NCBI RefSeq assembly: GCF_009730335.1
Contig: NZ_CP046315.1
Span: 2,232,001-2,296,000, forward strand
Reading direction: 5' to 3'
Length of the DNA stretch: 64,000 nucleotides
From: Schaalia odontolytica
Lineage (GTDB): Bacteria; Actinomycetota; Actinomycetes; Actinomycetales; Actinomycetaceae
The notes beneath the pieces are model-generated. The model did not search any database and was not told the DNA's origin. It saw only the letters and a list, made by a program, of their open reading frames with translations. Both the position numbers and the translations under genes were made by a program. Positions 19,707 through 28,555 of the stretch are shown here, piece by piece (position 1 is the stretch's first letter; every line of letters begins with the position of its first letter).

Positions 19707-20867
19707 ATGAGCGCCACGCACGGCCCCGACCGCATTCGTGAGCTCAATTCCCTCGCGATTCTCGACTATCTACGCAGCGTCGACGAGGCCACGGTGAGCC
19801 AGATTGCTCAGGAGACCGGACTGTCGCGCACGTCGGTGGGCGCAACGATCGCCGACTGCGAGGAACTCGGCTGGGTAGCATCGCTGCCCCCGGCTCCCTC
19901 GATCACCGGGCGTCCGGCGAAGCGCTATCGTTTCCAGTCCGAGGCCGGGGTGGTCGTCGGTCTGGACATCGGCGCGAACCACATTGACGTGATGGCAACG
20001 AACCTTATCGGCGCCTCGCTCGCTTCGGCGCGAGCTGACGTGTCTCCGGACGAGCCGGCGCCTCAGCGCTTAGGCGCGGCGCTCGCCCTCCTCGACTCCA
20101 TCCTGGAGGGCCAGGGCGTCGTGCGCGAGCGCCTGACCGTCATCTCCGTTGCGCTCACGGGTCCCGTCGATGCCGAGGGACGTTCCCCCTACGGCACTCC
20201 CCTGCCCGGGTGGGATTCGGTCGATATTTCCCGGGAGCTGCGCGACCGTTATGGCTGCGCGGTCTTCGTCGAGAACGACTGTAAGTGCGCCCTCGCGGCC
20301 GAGGCCTGGACCGGCCAGGCGCAGGACCTGTCATCCGCCGCGTACATCATGGCGGGCGCGCGTATCGGCGCGTCTTTCATGATCGATGGGACGGTGTGCC
20401 GGGGCGCGGGAGGGGCTGCCGGCGAGGTCGGCGCCCTGAAGGCGCTGAAGTGGAGTTCCACTCCGGCAGTGTTCCTCACGCACTCGCGCCTGCCAGCCGA
20501 CATCGCGACGCACCGGGCCGCCCAGTGGGTGTGCGATCAGGCGCGCGAGGGGGACCGCGAGGCTATCAAGATCGCGCGCTCCTTTGGTCGCAACCTGGCC
20601 GTCGGCGCCTCCGCTCTGGTCCTCACGGTCGACCCGGAGGCCCTCATCGTAGGCGGCGGCATTTCGGCCTCCGCCGATGTGTGGATGGATGCTTTCACGC
20701 AGCGCCTCACGGAGCTGGTCCTGCGAGTCCCGGATGTGCGCACGTCCAACCTGGGGTCCCAGGCCGTCGTCCTCGGAGCCGTGCGCCGAGGCCTCAACCA
20801 CATCGAGGCTCTCACGCTCGGGGATACGCTGAGAGGACCTCAGGTACTCTTCGACGAGCAGCACTGA
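19707..20867 (+). CDS. ROK-family transcriptional repressor
   Basis: A 386-residue regulator. The N-terminal winged helix (about residues 10-70) includes ATVSQIAQETGLSRTSVGAT. The ROK sugar-kinase-like domain begins VVGLDIGANHIDV and includes FVENDCKCALAAE. The zinc motif CxCGxxGC of many ROK proteins is absent: the stretch after GAAGEVGAL has no cysteines. TTAGGAGG precedes the ATG. It is convergent with the catabolic operon and next to the divergent operator at 17821, so it probably controls both. Confidence 0.88.
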   Translation: MSATHGPDRIRELNSLAILDYLRSVDEATVSQIAQETGLSRTSVGATIADCEELGWVASLPPAPSITGRPAKRYRFQSEAGVVVGLDIGANHIDVMATNLIGASLASARADVSPDEPAPQRLGAALALLDSILEGQGVVRERLTVISVALTGPVDAEGRSPYGTPLPGWDSVDISRELRDRYGCAVFVENDCKCALAAEAWTGQAQDLSSAAYIMAGARIGASFMIDGTVCRGAGGAAGEVGALKALKWSSTPAVFLTHSRLPADIATHRAAQWVCDQAREGDREAIKIARSFGRNLAVGASALVLTVDPEALIVGGGISASADVWMDAFTQRLTELVLRVPDVRTSNLGSQAVVLGAVRRGLNHIEALTLGDTLRGPQVLFDEQH

Positions 20868-20877
20868 CATCGACGCG

Positions 20878-20909
20878 AAAGGCGGGTGGCCACCGGGCCA
20901 CCCGCCTTT
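20878..20909. terminator. Bidirectional terminator
   Basis: A perfect 14-bp stem, AAAGGCGGGTGGCC with GGCCACCCGCCTTT, and a 4-nt loop sits between the convergent ROK repressor and aldolase genes. A-run and T-run flank both sides, so it can stop transcription in both directions. Confidence 0.9.
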
Positions 20910-20922
20910 CTGATGCATTGCG

Positions 20923-21771
20923 TCAGGCGACTGCGCACCATGGGGCGTAGAGCTCCATGAGGCGGCGCACCTCGTCGCGGACGATTCCGGTTGCGGGGCC
21001 GACGTACTTGCGCGGGTCAACCAGGCCTGGATCGTGCAGCAAGATGTCGCGGATGCGGCTGGTGAACACGACGTTGAGGTGGGTGGAGACGTTGATTTTT
21101 GTCATTCCCGCGTTGATCGCGGCGACCATTCCGTCGTCGGGCACGCCGGAGGAGCCGTGCAGGACGAGGGGGACGGGGACGGCACGCTTGATGGCGGCGA
21201 TAAGCTCGGTGTCCAGGACCGCGTCTCGCGTGGCCATGGCGTGGGAGGAGCCGACGGCAACGGCCAGGAGGTCGACACCCGTGTCGGCGACGAACTGGGC
21301 GGCATCCTCGGGCTTCGTGCGCGCCTTGGGATCGTGGACGCCGTTCTTTCCTCCGACTTCCCCGAGCTCAGCCTCAACGCTTACCCCCGAGGCGTGAGCC
21401 ATCTCGACCATCGCCGCGGTCGTCGCCCGGTTGACGTCATCGGGCAGGACGGAGCCGTCGTACATGATTGAGGTGAAGCCCAGGTCGACGGCTGCGCGGC
21501 ACAGGTCGGTCGATTCGGCGTGGTCCAGGTGGACGGAGACGGGGACGGTGGCCTCGGAGGCGAGTTCGATGAGCGCCCGTCCGATCGGTGCGAGTCGGCC
21601 TCCGTGGTACGCCACAGCGTTTTGCGAGAGCTGGAGGACCAGGGGCAGCTGCGCCTCCTGTGCCGCGTCGATGAACGCCTCGGCGTGGTCCAGCAGAACG
21701 ACGTTGAAGGCTGCCAGACCCTGCCCTCGCTGCGCTGCGTCGCGGGCGAGTTCTGCGGTATCTGCGAGCAT
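20923..21771 (-). CDS. Class II ketose-bisphosphate aldolase (tagatose/fructose type)
   Basis: A 282-residue zinc aldolase of the GatY/KbaY/FbaA family. Visible sites are VSVHLDHAE (catalytic Asp and zinc His), VEAELGEVGG (zinc/structural Glu), VAVGSSHA and LVLHGSSGVP (zinc His and phosphate loop). AAAGGAG precedes the ATG at 21771. It is the last gene of the operon and would split the bisphosphate made by the PfkB kinase upstream. The choice between tagatose and fructose bisphosphate, or an IolJ-like substrate, cannot be made from sequence alone. Confidence 0.85.
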   Translation of the reverse strand: MLADTAELARDAAQRGQGLAAFNVVLLDHAEAFIDAAQEAQLPLVLQLSQNAVAYHGGRLAPIGRALIELASEATVPVSVHLDHAESTDLCRAAVDLGFTSIMYDGSVLPDDVNRATTAAMVEMAHASGVSVEAELGEVGGKNGVHDPKARTKPEDAAQFVADTGVDLLAVAVGSSHAMATRDAVLDTELIAAIKRAVPVPLVLHGSSGVPDDGMVAAINAGMTKINVSTHLNVVFTSRIRDILLHDPGLVDPRKYVGPATGIVRDEVRRLMELYAPWCAVA

Positions 21772-21807
21772 TATTCGCTCCTTTCGTTGGTCTGAAAATG
21801 GTGGAGG

Positions 21808-22749
21808 TTAGTGGATGGGCAAGGGCGAGAGGCGGACGGGCGCCGTGGATTGAAGAACGCTGGCGCGCACGCTCATGTCGATCTCTCCCGCCGTTGGGCG
21901 CACAACTGCGGCCGTCGAGGTGGCGACCGCGTCGGTGAGCGCCATGACGCCGTCATTTTCGGTCATGAGCAACCGCCCTTCGAGGTGCGTCGCGATTGCT
22001 GCCACCGCAGCGTCGCCTGCCCCGGTCGGGTTTCCGGTGATTGTCGGGTCACTCGAGGCGTACCATGATCCGCCGTGCGAGTACAGGTCCATGCCGTCGG
22101 CACCTCGGGAGACGAACACCCAGGAGGCCCCGAGTCCCAGGAGCATGCGCGCTCCTTCGTCGATGGTTGAGCATCCGGTGACGGCCCGTAGCTCGTGCTC
22201 GTTGGGCTTGAGGACATCCGCATACGAGGCGGCGTCGACGAGGGCGGTCCCGGAGGTGTCCAGGATGATGCGTGCACCCGAGGCTTTCGCTGCCTCGAAA
22301 ATGGGGGTGATATCGCTGGCACAACTGTCTCCCGGGAGTGACCCGCAGATCGCGCAGACATCGCCGGGCGTGAGCACGGAGGCGAGGAACTCGGCGCAGC
22401 GGGACCACACTTCACGCGGAGGGGCCTGCCCGGCCTCGTTGAAGATCGACACCTGCTCATCGACGAGGGCCACGGACCTGCGCGTGGGGACCGGGGAGGC
22501 TACCCAGCGGGTCTGCACCCGAGGTGCGAGGCTCGCGAAGAGCTCGCGAACCCGTTCTCCGGTCGCACCGCCGAGGGGACCCAGGGCACACGCCGAGGCA
22601 CCCAGCTGGTCCGCCACTCGGGCAACGTTGAGGCCTTTCCCGCCGGGGCTCTCCATGATGTCGGTGACGCGCGTCGTGGATCCGCGTTCCCACCCGGGCA
22701 CGCCCCAGGTGATGTCCAGCGCGGGGTTGGGGGTCACGGTGTAGATCAT
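21808..22749 (-). CDS. PfkB-family hexose-phosphate kinase (LacC/FruK-like)
   Basis: A 313-residue kinase of the 1-phosphofructokinase/tagatose-6-phosphate kinase group. The first PfkB signature reads MESPGGKGLNVARVADQLG, and the second, near the C-terminus, reads NPTGAGDAAVAA with the catalytic Asp. It starts at ATG 22749, overlapping the ROK kinase stop by 4 nt, and is followed 36 nt later by the aldolase. Together they form a phosphorylation and cleavage step. Confidence 0.85.
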   Translation of the reverse strand: MIYTVTPNPALDITWGVPGWERGSTTRVTDIMESPGGKGLNVARVADQLGASACALGPLGGATGERVRELFASLAPRVQTRWVASPVPTRRSVALVDEQVSIFNEAGQAPPREVWSRCAEFLASVLTPGDVCAICGSLPGDSCASDITPIFEAAKASGARIILDTSGTALVDAASYADVLKPNEHELRAVTGCSTIDEGARMLLGLGASWVFVSRGADGMDLYSHGGSWYASSDPTITGNPTGAGDAAVAAIATHLEGRLLMTENDGVMALTDAVATSTAAVVRPTAGEIDMSVRASVLQSTAPVRLSPLPIH

Positions 22750-23639
22750 GCGTACACCTCCTCGAGTTCGAGGGAGAGCGCGACCGCGCCGAGGGCCTGC
22801 GAGTCGGCCCCGAGGCGGGCGCGCAGCAGCGCGGGCGGGGGTGCGACGATCGAGCCGAGCGTGAGCGCCCGGCGCAGCGGCCCGTAGATGAGTTCTCCTC
22901 CGCGCGACAGCCCACCGCCCAGGACGATGGGGATGGATCCGACCTGGTGGGCGACGACGGAGAGGACGTGCCCGAGGGCGCCCATCGCCTCGTCGAGGAT
23001 CCGCACCGCCTCCTGGCTACCCGTGACGGCCGCGTCTTCCACGTCGCGCGCTCCCGCCCCCTCGGGGACGATCCCGGCGTCCGCGGCCCTCCCGGCGATC
23101 GCCGAGGCCGAGGACACCGACTCGAGGGGAACGGTCACTCCGGTGGCGGGGTGCGCGACACCGACCTGCCCAATCTCACCCGTCCACGGGCGCGACGGGG
23201 ACAGGTGGCCGCCGAGTACCAGGCCCGAGGCGATCCCTGTCCCCACTGCCACGTAGAGGCAGTCGGGGACGCCCACGCCCCAGCGGGCCTCGGCGAGGGC
23301 CCCCGAGCGCACGTCGTGCCCGAAGGCGACGGGGCACCCGCACAGGTGGGCGATAAGGTCACGCAGGGGCGCGCGATGCCAGCCGAGGTTGGCGGAGAAG
23401 ACACCCATGCCTCGTTCCTCATCGACGATCCCCGGCACGCACACTCCCAGGGCGGCCCCCGGACCCGCGAGTGCCAGGAGGGGCTTCGCCATGGACGCGA
23501 CCACCCGGGCAACGTCCTCGGCCCCGGTGTGCGGGGTCGGTGCCGGATCGACGCGCTCGCGCACAACCCCGTCATCGCCGGCGAGAACCGCCTTGATGGT
23601 GGTTCCGCCGACGTCGACTCCGACTCCCAGCGTGTTCAC
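22746..23639 (-). CDS. ROK-family sugar kinase
   Basis: A 297-residue protein with the phosphate-binding motif GVDVGGTTIKAVLAG at the N-terminus and AFGHDVRSGALAEARWG. It lacks an HTH domain, so it is a kinase rather than a repressor. The ROK zinc cluster is absent: after GEIGQVGVAHP there are no cysteines. The start is GTG at 23639 (VNTLGVGVDVGG), which overlaps the SIS-gene stop as GTGA; the much longer open frame upstream is a shadow. It probably phosphorylates the imported hexose or hexosamine. Confidence 0.85.
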   Translation of the reverse strand: MNTLGVGVDVGGTTIKAVLAGDDGVVRERVDPAPTPHTGAEDVARVVASMAKPLLALAGPGAALGVCVPGIVDEERGMGVFSANLGWHRAPLRDLIAHLCGCPVAFGHDVRSGALAEARWGVGVPDCLYVAVGTGIASGLVLGGHLSPSRPWTGEIGQVGVAHPATGVTVPLESVSSASAIAGRAADAGIVPEGAGARDVEDAAVTGSQEAVRILDEAMGALGHVLSVVAHQVGSIPIVLGGGLSRGGELIYGPLRRALTLGSIVAPPPALLRARLGADSQALGAVALSLELEEVYA

Positions 23640-24508
23640 GGCAGGATGACGGATCGGGTGAGGTTGCGGGGCGTATCGGGGTTGAGGCCGCGCGCGAGTG
23701 CGCATTCGACGGCTAGGCGCTGAGCGAGGACCAGGTGAGCGATCGGGCACCCGTCGAATGTGACGAGCTCCGCGCCCGTCTCGTGGACCTGCTCGGCGAG
23801 GCCGTCCGGGACCGGGCCGAAGACCCAGGTGAGGCGTCCGGGCTGGGCGATCGATATGGGGCCGTGGCGGTATTCCATCGCGGGGTAGACCTCGGTCCAC
23901 GACTGCGAGGCCTCACGCAGCTTGAGTCCGGCTTCCGCGGCCAGTCCGATCGTCCATTCCGTGCCGAGGAAGGAAATCTGATCCGCGTCGACCCAGCGCG
24001 AAGGAATCTCCATCGCCAGCGCGCGCTCAGCGTCGGCGGCCGAGGCCCCGACGTCGTGTCCGAGGGAGCCGAGGAAGTACTGCAGGGCACTCGTCGCGAA
24101 TCGGGTCTGGACCACGGAGGTCTCGTCGGCGAAGTCGAGGACGACCTCCTCGCTGGCGTACTCGGCGGCAGGGCCGCCCGCCACCGCGGTGATGAGGAGC
24201 GCGGGACGGCCCTCCTCGTGCAGGCGCTTCATGACCTGGATGATCTCCGTCGTCGTGCCGGAGCGCGACAGGCAGATGACCCGATCGAACGTGCGTCCCC
24301 ACGGGAACTCGGTGGCGGTGTAGGCATCTCCCGCACCCTTGCCCGCCCGCTCGCGGTACACGGTGTAGGCCTGCGCGATGAACCACGAGGTGCCGCATCC
24401 AACGACGGCGATGTGCTCGCCGTCGGCGGGCAGCGGGTCCGTGGAAAGCTCGGCGACGCGGCGCCACAGGTCGGGCTGGCTGACGATTTCATCGTGAGTA
24501 CACGACAT
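23636..24508 (-). CDS. SIS-domain sugar-phosphate isomerase/deaminase-like protein
   Basis: A 290-residue protein with two SIS domains. Domain one shows VVGCGTSWFIAQAYTVYRE and ICLSRSGTTTEIIQ. Domain two includes AGLKLREASQSWTEVYPAM followed by EYRHGP, as in the isomerase half of GlmS and in AgaS or FrlB-like enzymes. It lacks a glutaminase domain. With the kinases and aldolase this fits aminosugar-6-phosphate deamination/isomerisation (galactosamine-like) feeding a tagatose-type route, but the substrate is not certain. CAGGAG precedes the ATG. Confidence 0.7.
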   Translation of the reverse strand: MSCTHDEIVSQPDLWRRVAELSTDPLPADGEHIAVVGCGTSWFIAQAYTVYRERAGKGAGDAYTATEFPWGRTFDRVICLSRSGTTTEIIQVMKRLHEEGRPALLITAVAGGPAAEYASEEVVLDFADETSVVQTRFATSALQYFLGSLGHDVGASAADAERALAMEIPSRWVDADQISFLGTEWTIGLAAEAGLKLREASQSWTEVYPAMEYRHGPISIAQPGRLTWVFGPVPDGLAEQVHETGAELVTFDGCPIAHLVLAQRLAVECALARGLNPDTPRNLTRSVILP

Positions 24509-24550
24509 TGTTGTTCTCCTGGTGTGTGGAATGACTGAGGAATGGGGGTG

Positions 24551-25726
24551 CTATCGCAGCTGGTTTCGGTTGAAATACTCGGCGATCTCAGGGCGGACTC
24601 GAGGCACGTCCACGGGGACGTTTCCGCCCCTGAGCGAGGTCGTGGCGGCCACTCCGGCGGCGACTGCCTCGCGCGCGCCGAGAGGCGTCGTGTCCGTGAC
24701 GTCACCGTTGACGACGAAACGGATGAACTCGTCCATGGTGTTCACGTCGGCGTCGCCGTGGCCACCCGCGTCCCCGCGCAGGGGGATCTCGAGGTCGGGA
24801 ACGGGCTCGTAGCCGCTGCGATGCGCCCACACGCGAACGCTCCCGCCTTCGCCGTCGCCGAAGTTTTCGGCTCGGCCGCGCGTGCCGATGACGGTGTAGT
24901 TACGCCAGTAATCCGGGGTGAAGTGGCACTGTTCGTAGGAGATCATGACGCCGTTTTCCTGGCGCGCTAGCAGCATGGAGAGGTCTTCGACGTCGATGAC
25001 CGGGTTCAATCCGGTCTGCGTCTCGGGCGGCCAGTTATCGAAGGAGAACCAGTCCTCCATGACCGCTCCGTCGCTCTGGCCGCTGCGGTCCGCGAGCGCC
25101 CCGTAGACCATCAGGTCTCCCATTGCGACGACGCGGGTGGGCACCGAGTCGGACAGCCAGTTCATGACGTCGATGTCGTGCGCTGCCTTTTGCAGAAGGA
25201 GGCCCGTCGTGCGGCTGCGATCCGCGTGCCAGTCTTTGAAGTAGTAGTCGCCTCCGTTGCCGACGAAGTGGCGGCACCAGATCGCTTTCACCTCGCCGAT
25301 GCGCCCCTCCTGGATGACGCGGCGCAGCGTGCGCACCACGTCCATGTGGCGCATGTTGTGGCCGACGTACAGGGGCGTGCATGTCCGGTACGCGGTCTCC
25401 AGGACTCGGTCGGCTCCTTCGATCGTGATGGCGATCGGCTTTTCGAGGAAGACCGCGACCCCTGCCTCGAGCAGCGAGCAGGTGACATCCTCGTGGGTGT
25501 CGTCGGGGCTGGTGACAATGGCGGCGTCGATCGACAGACCGAGGAGCTCTTCGAGCGTGGCCACCCACTGCCCCTCCCCGAGTGTGCGCGTCGCGCGCTC
25601 CCGCATTGCGGGGTTGGGGTCGCATCCTCCGACGAGGACTGCAGGGTGGGTGACCGACGCGAGGTGGTGAGCGATTGATGATCGGGCCCCAAGTCCGACA
25701 ACACCGACGCGTAATGGCGCGTTCAT
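24551..25726 (-). CDS. Gfo/Idh/MocA-family oxidoreductase
   Basis: A 391-residue protein. The N-terminal Rossmann domain shows RVGVVGLGARSSIA and the diagnostic FLEKPIAITIEGAD. The C-terminal domain has GHNMRHMDVVRTLRR and KAAHDIDVMNWL with the likely catalytic His. Members oxidise sugars with NAD(P), and some (GH109-like) act as NAD-dependent glycosidases. It is first in the catabolic operon. The start is ATG at 25726 with AAAAGGAG upstream; the longer open frame begins 19 codons earlier. The substrate is unknown. Confidence 0.82.
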   Translation of the reverse strand: MNAPLRVGVVGLGARSSIAHHLASVTHPAVLVGGCDPNPAMRERATRTLGEGQWVATLEELLGLSIDAAIVTSPDDTHEDVTCSLLEAGVAVFLEKPIAITIEGADRVLETAYRTCTPLYVGHNMRHMDVVRTLRRVIQEGRIGEVKAIWCRHFVGNGGDYYFKDWHADRSRTTGLLLQKAAHDIDVMNWLSDSVPTRVVAMGDLMVYGALADRSGQSDGAVMEDWFSFDNWPPETQTGLNPVIDVEDLSMLLARQENGVMISYEQCHFTPDYWRNYTVIGTRGRAENFGDGEGGSVRVWAHRSGYEPVPDLEIPLRGDAGGHGDADVNTMDEFIRFVVNGDVTDTTPLGAREAVAAGVAATTSLRGGNVPVDVPRVRPEIAEYFNRNQLR

Positions 25727-25766
25727 GGGTTCTCCTTTTGGGCGGGAGGTCTTCCTTGACGCAACC

Positions 25767-25812
25767 ATTATGCGCTCAATCACCCCACTTATGCAAGACC
25801 CTTAACAAATAG
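25767..25812 (-). promoter_or_regulatory. Promoter and probable ROK operator of the catabolic operon
   Basis: On the minus strand TTGCAT (25796-25791) and CATAAT (25772-25767) form a promoter with an 18-bp spacer, about 40 nt upstream of the Gfo/Idh start. The 27-bp stretch 25786-25812 aligns without gaps to the operator at 17821, sharing the core CAAGACC, then TT and ACAAA at the same spacing. It is a poorer palindrome but holds the -35 at the same place. Confidence 0.65.
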
Positions 25813-26060
25813 CCTCGACAAACCCCCTCACATCAGCCGCAACACACAGCCCACACACCCACACACATACACTTGTCATAAAATCACTTACCGACACACT
25901 TTTCCGTAATATTGCACGCATTGATGACAACATGATTCACTTGACAGCCGTGGAGTCCTCGCTCGCACGTCACTGCACCGTCGCACACGCAGACTCCACG
26001 CGACGCGCCCACGCCGCACCTGTCCCCAGCCGCAGTACTCATGACTGAAAGGACCTCGCG
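25813..26060. other. Intergenic region before the DUF4832 pseudogene
   Basis: Together with 25727-25812 this is a 334-base gap between divergent units. It is more AT-rich than its surroundings between 25800 and 25950. I see no gene. GAAAGGACC lies just before the pseudogene ATG at 26061, so the old ribosome binding site is still present. Confidence 0.4.
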
Positions 26061-27058
26061 ATGAGAACATCTACTCGCATCGCCATCGCTCTCGCGGCGA
26101 CCGCAGGACTGGTGGGTGCCACCCTGCCGGCCACGGCCTCGTCGGCCGCCACACCCCAGTGGACCGATCTGAAAGACGCACCCGCCCCGGTCTCGAACCC
26201 AATGAAGGGCTTCATGCCGTGGGCGCCCGAGGACGGGAGGGCGCCCGGAACGGTCGCAACGCCCTGCCCTACACGCTCGAATGGGCACCCTTCCCCGTGA
26301 ACACCGTCGTCACCGGACGCGACACCTACGACCTCACGAAGGTTGACGCCCTCCTGGACGCGATCGCCTCTCGCGGTCACCAGGCCGTCATCCGTTTTAC
26401 CCTGGATACACCCGGCAAAAAGACCGGGATGCCCCAATACCTGATCGACGCAGGCACGGACACGAGCCGCTACCCCACCGCTGTCACGAAGGCTCACGGC
26501 ATGGGCTACTACGATGATTCCCTCGGCTAAGCGACCCTGGAGGGGACCAGCTGGCACTTCATCCCCAGGTTGAAGAAGCAGGGCGAGGAGGACGCATGGC
26601 AGCACGCCCCCATCGGCGGCGAGCTGACGCGCGCCAAGGCCGCGAGCGCCGCCATGGGCTACACGCTGCAGGAGACCCGCACGTCGGTGACGTACAACCA
26701 GGTGAAGGCCACCGTGGTCGTGGAGATCAAGAACACGGGCGTCGCCCCGTTCTATGCGACGTGGCCGCTCGAGGTCATCCTCGTCGATGAGAACAATGAG
26801 ATCGTGACCACCCAGACCATCGAGTCCACCCTGCCCTCGATCCTCCCGGACCAGACAGGGAAGGTGACCGCGCGACTGCCGCTGCCCGAGAAGTTCCGGT
26901 CGAACGACTCCGCGCAGAAGCTGACCGCCGTGATCCGCGTCGAGAACCCGCTGCCGAACGGCGCGCCCGTCGCCTTCGCGAACAAGGCCATGAACAAGCC
27001 GCTGCCCGGCTACCTGGAACTGGGGAAGCTCACCCGGGGCCGCGCGCCGAAGAACTAA
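26061..27058 (+). pseudogene. Decayed paralogue of the DUF4832-type surface protein
   Basis: The reading frame is broken but clearly matches the intact protein at 17925-19610. It begins with a signal peptide (MRTSTRIAIALAATAG), then NPMKGFMPWAPEDG. A one-base deletion at about 26256 shifts the frame, and the match resumes at NALPYTLEWAPFPVNTVV. About 100 residues are missing after DTSR. A TAA stop interrupts at 26528-26530. About 57 residues are missing after APIGGE, and the match continues to PNGAPVAFANKAMNKPLPG. The C-terminal linker and LAXTG signal are gone. Both large deletions are in frame relative to the intact copy. Confidence 0.9.
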
Positions 27059-27068
27059 CGACGAGGCC

Positions 27069-27114
27069 GGGGCGAGGCGCACGTCACGCGCACGAGGGTG
27101 TGCGCCTCTGCCCC
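27069..27114. terminator. Terminator between pseudogene and subtilase
   Basis: A long stem pairs GGGGCGAGGCGCAC with GTGCGCCTCTGCCCC (one bulged T) and sits between convergent units, so it may act in both directions. Confidence 0.65.
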
Positions 27115-27209
27115 GCCCAGCGGCGCGGCTGCGCCTTCCGTACCCAACGCGAGAGGCCAGGACCCCACACAAGGGGCCCCGGCCTATCACTGCGTCTCGC
27201 AGGTTTCTT

Positions 27210-28409
27210 CTACTTCGCGTGGTAGCGCGGGCTCGTACCGAGGTGTGTCGGGTACGGGTTTGTGGTTGCACCGAGGACGGATTCGTCCAGTCCGCGGTAC
27301 GAGTAGGAGTTGTCGAAGACGATCTCCGCCGGTGGGACGACGCCGTCGACGTACTGCGCAATCTCCTCGGGGGTCGGGCTGGACCCGCCTCCCTTGTCCG
27401 CGAGGGGGTTGACGTCGGGGTATTGACTGGGATCGGTATTCATCATCGTCGCGGGGCTCGCGACGCCGTAGCCGGTGTACTGATTCCAGCCGCCGTCCGG
27501 GTTGACGGTCGTGTGTATCAGCAGCTGCAGCAGCTGGTTCGACGTCGCATCGGGCCACTTCTGGCGAGCCATTGCGAGGAATCCTGCAACGATGGGGGTG
27601 GAAATGGATGTTCCATTACTTTGAGCTAACGACCCGCTCGGATACTCACGAGCAGTTAACGGACCGCCCACCGCCGCAGTTGTGACCCCCTGTCCCCAGG
27701 AGGAATATGTTGCCCGCGCACCGTTTGTATCAACCGCAGACACACCCACGACACCTGACCAATACGACAGTCCATCTGCGGTTTCATCTCGAGCTTCGTT
27801 ACCAATGGCGTCAGTAATGATAACCCCTTGGCTAATAGCTCGGGCGACTGCCCACTTTATCCCGTTACCGTGGTCTTTCGAGCCTGTTGCATTAGTAATG
27901 ATTGACGCACCATCGTTAATCGCATGATTGATGAGAGATGCGACGGAGGTGAGGTCAAGTCCCTCAGGGGTTACACAGTCACTCCCCACAGCGCTCGTCT
28001 TATCCACATTCACGTACGACAGTAGAGAAGCCTTCGGCGCTACGCCATATTCACCGGCAACTAATACGGACGCAACCGCAGTACCGTGATTCTTGCTTTC
28101 TATGCTTGCGTCGACAGTGCATGGGCTCTTATCGGTAATGTGTGCATCACGCAGCTCCGGAGCAGTCACATCAACTGGCCCATCAATCATCGCGATCGTG
28201 ACACCTTGACCCGTGTAGCCTTTAGCTCTCGCTTGCTCGAGGTGATAGTACGCAAAGTAGGGCTGATCGGCTGCGGTAATGGTATCCGCGGCCTGCGCCG
28301 GGGCAACGGGAACTGCGACAAGTCCCAGGGCGAAAGCTGACGCAGAGGCAACAGCGAGCGAGACGCGTGAGACCTTGTGGGTGGGGGTCACCATTGGCGG
28401 GGATCCCAT
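27210..28409 (-). CDS. Secreted S8-family (subtilisin/mycosin-like) serine protease
   Basis: A 399-residue protein with a signal peptide (hydrophobic run about residues 17-36, cleavage near AQA about 40). The catalytic triad is visible: Asp76 in TIAMIDGPVD, His108 in SKNHGTAVASVLV and Ser268 in NGTSISTPIVAG. The arrangement resembles mycosins, but there is no C-terminal membrane helix; the last 65 residues are an extra tail. The start MGSPP at 28409 has GAGGA 7 nt upstream; MVTPT at 28394 is the alternative and would overlap the small upstream ORF stop as ATGGTGA. The part from about 27600 to 28280 is visibly more AT-rich than its neighbours, which suggests acquisition by transfer. Confidence 0.85.
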   Translation of the reverse strand: MGSPPMVTPTHKVSRVSLAVASASAFALGLVAVPVAPAQAADTITAADQPYFAYYHLEQARAKGYTGQGVTIAMIDGPVDVTAPELRDAHITDKSPCTVDASIESKNHGTAVASVLVAGEYGVAPKASLLSYVNVDKTSAVGSDCVTPEGLDLTSVASLINHAINDGASIITNATGSKDHGNGIKWAVARAISQGVIITDAIGNEARDETADGLSYWSGVVGVSAVDTNGARATYSSWGQGVTTAAVGGPLTAREYPSGSLAQSNGTSISTPIVAGFLAMARQKWPDATSNQLLQLLIHTTVNPDGGWNQYTGYGVASPATMMNTDPSQYPDVNPLADKGGGSSPTPEEIAQYVDGVVPPAEIVFDNSYSYRGLDESVLGATTNPYPTHLGTSPRYHAK

Positions 28410-28522
28410 CCGTCGTCCTCACGCTTCGCGGGCGTCAGGTCCTTGTCCGAGCCGTAGGTCTGAGACATGGGATTCACGTAGCCTTCAGGCAGCCTACTCA
28501 TCGCCCTGCTCTCGATTTCCAT
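28388..28522 (-). CDS. Small ORF upstream of the subtilase (hypothetical)
   Basis: A 44-codon frame on the same strand as the protease. It begins MEIESRAMSRLPEGYVNPMS and ends REDDGWDPRQW. Its end overlaps the protease coding region by 22 nt, and the protease ribosome binding site lies inside it, so translation may be coupled. No domain is recognised. It could be a real small protein, a leader, or the remnant of a longer gene. Confidence 0.35.
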   Translation of the reverse strand: MEIESRAMSRLPEGYVNPMSQTYGSDKDLTPAKREDDGWDPRQW

Positions 28523-28555
28523 CTTTGTTGCCCCGGCCTCGTCAGTATCGAAAAA

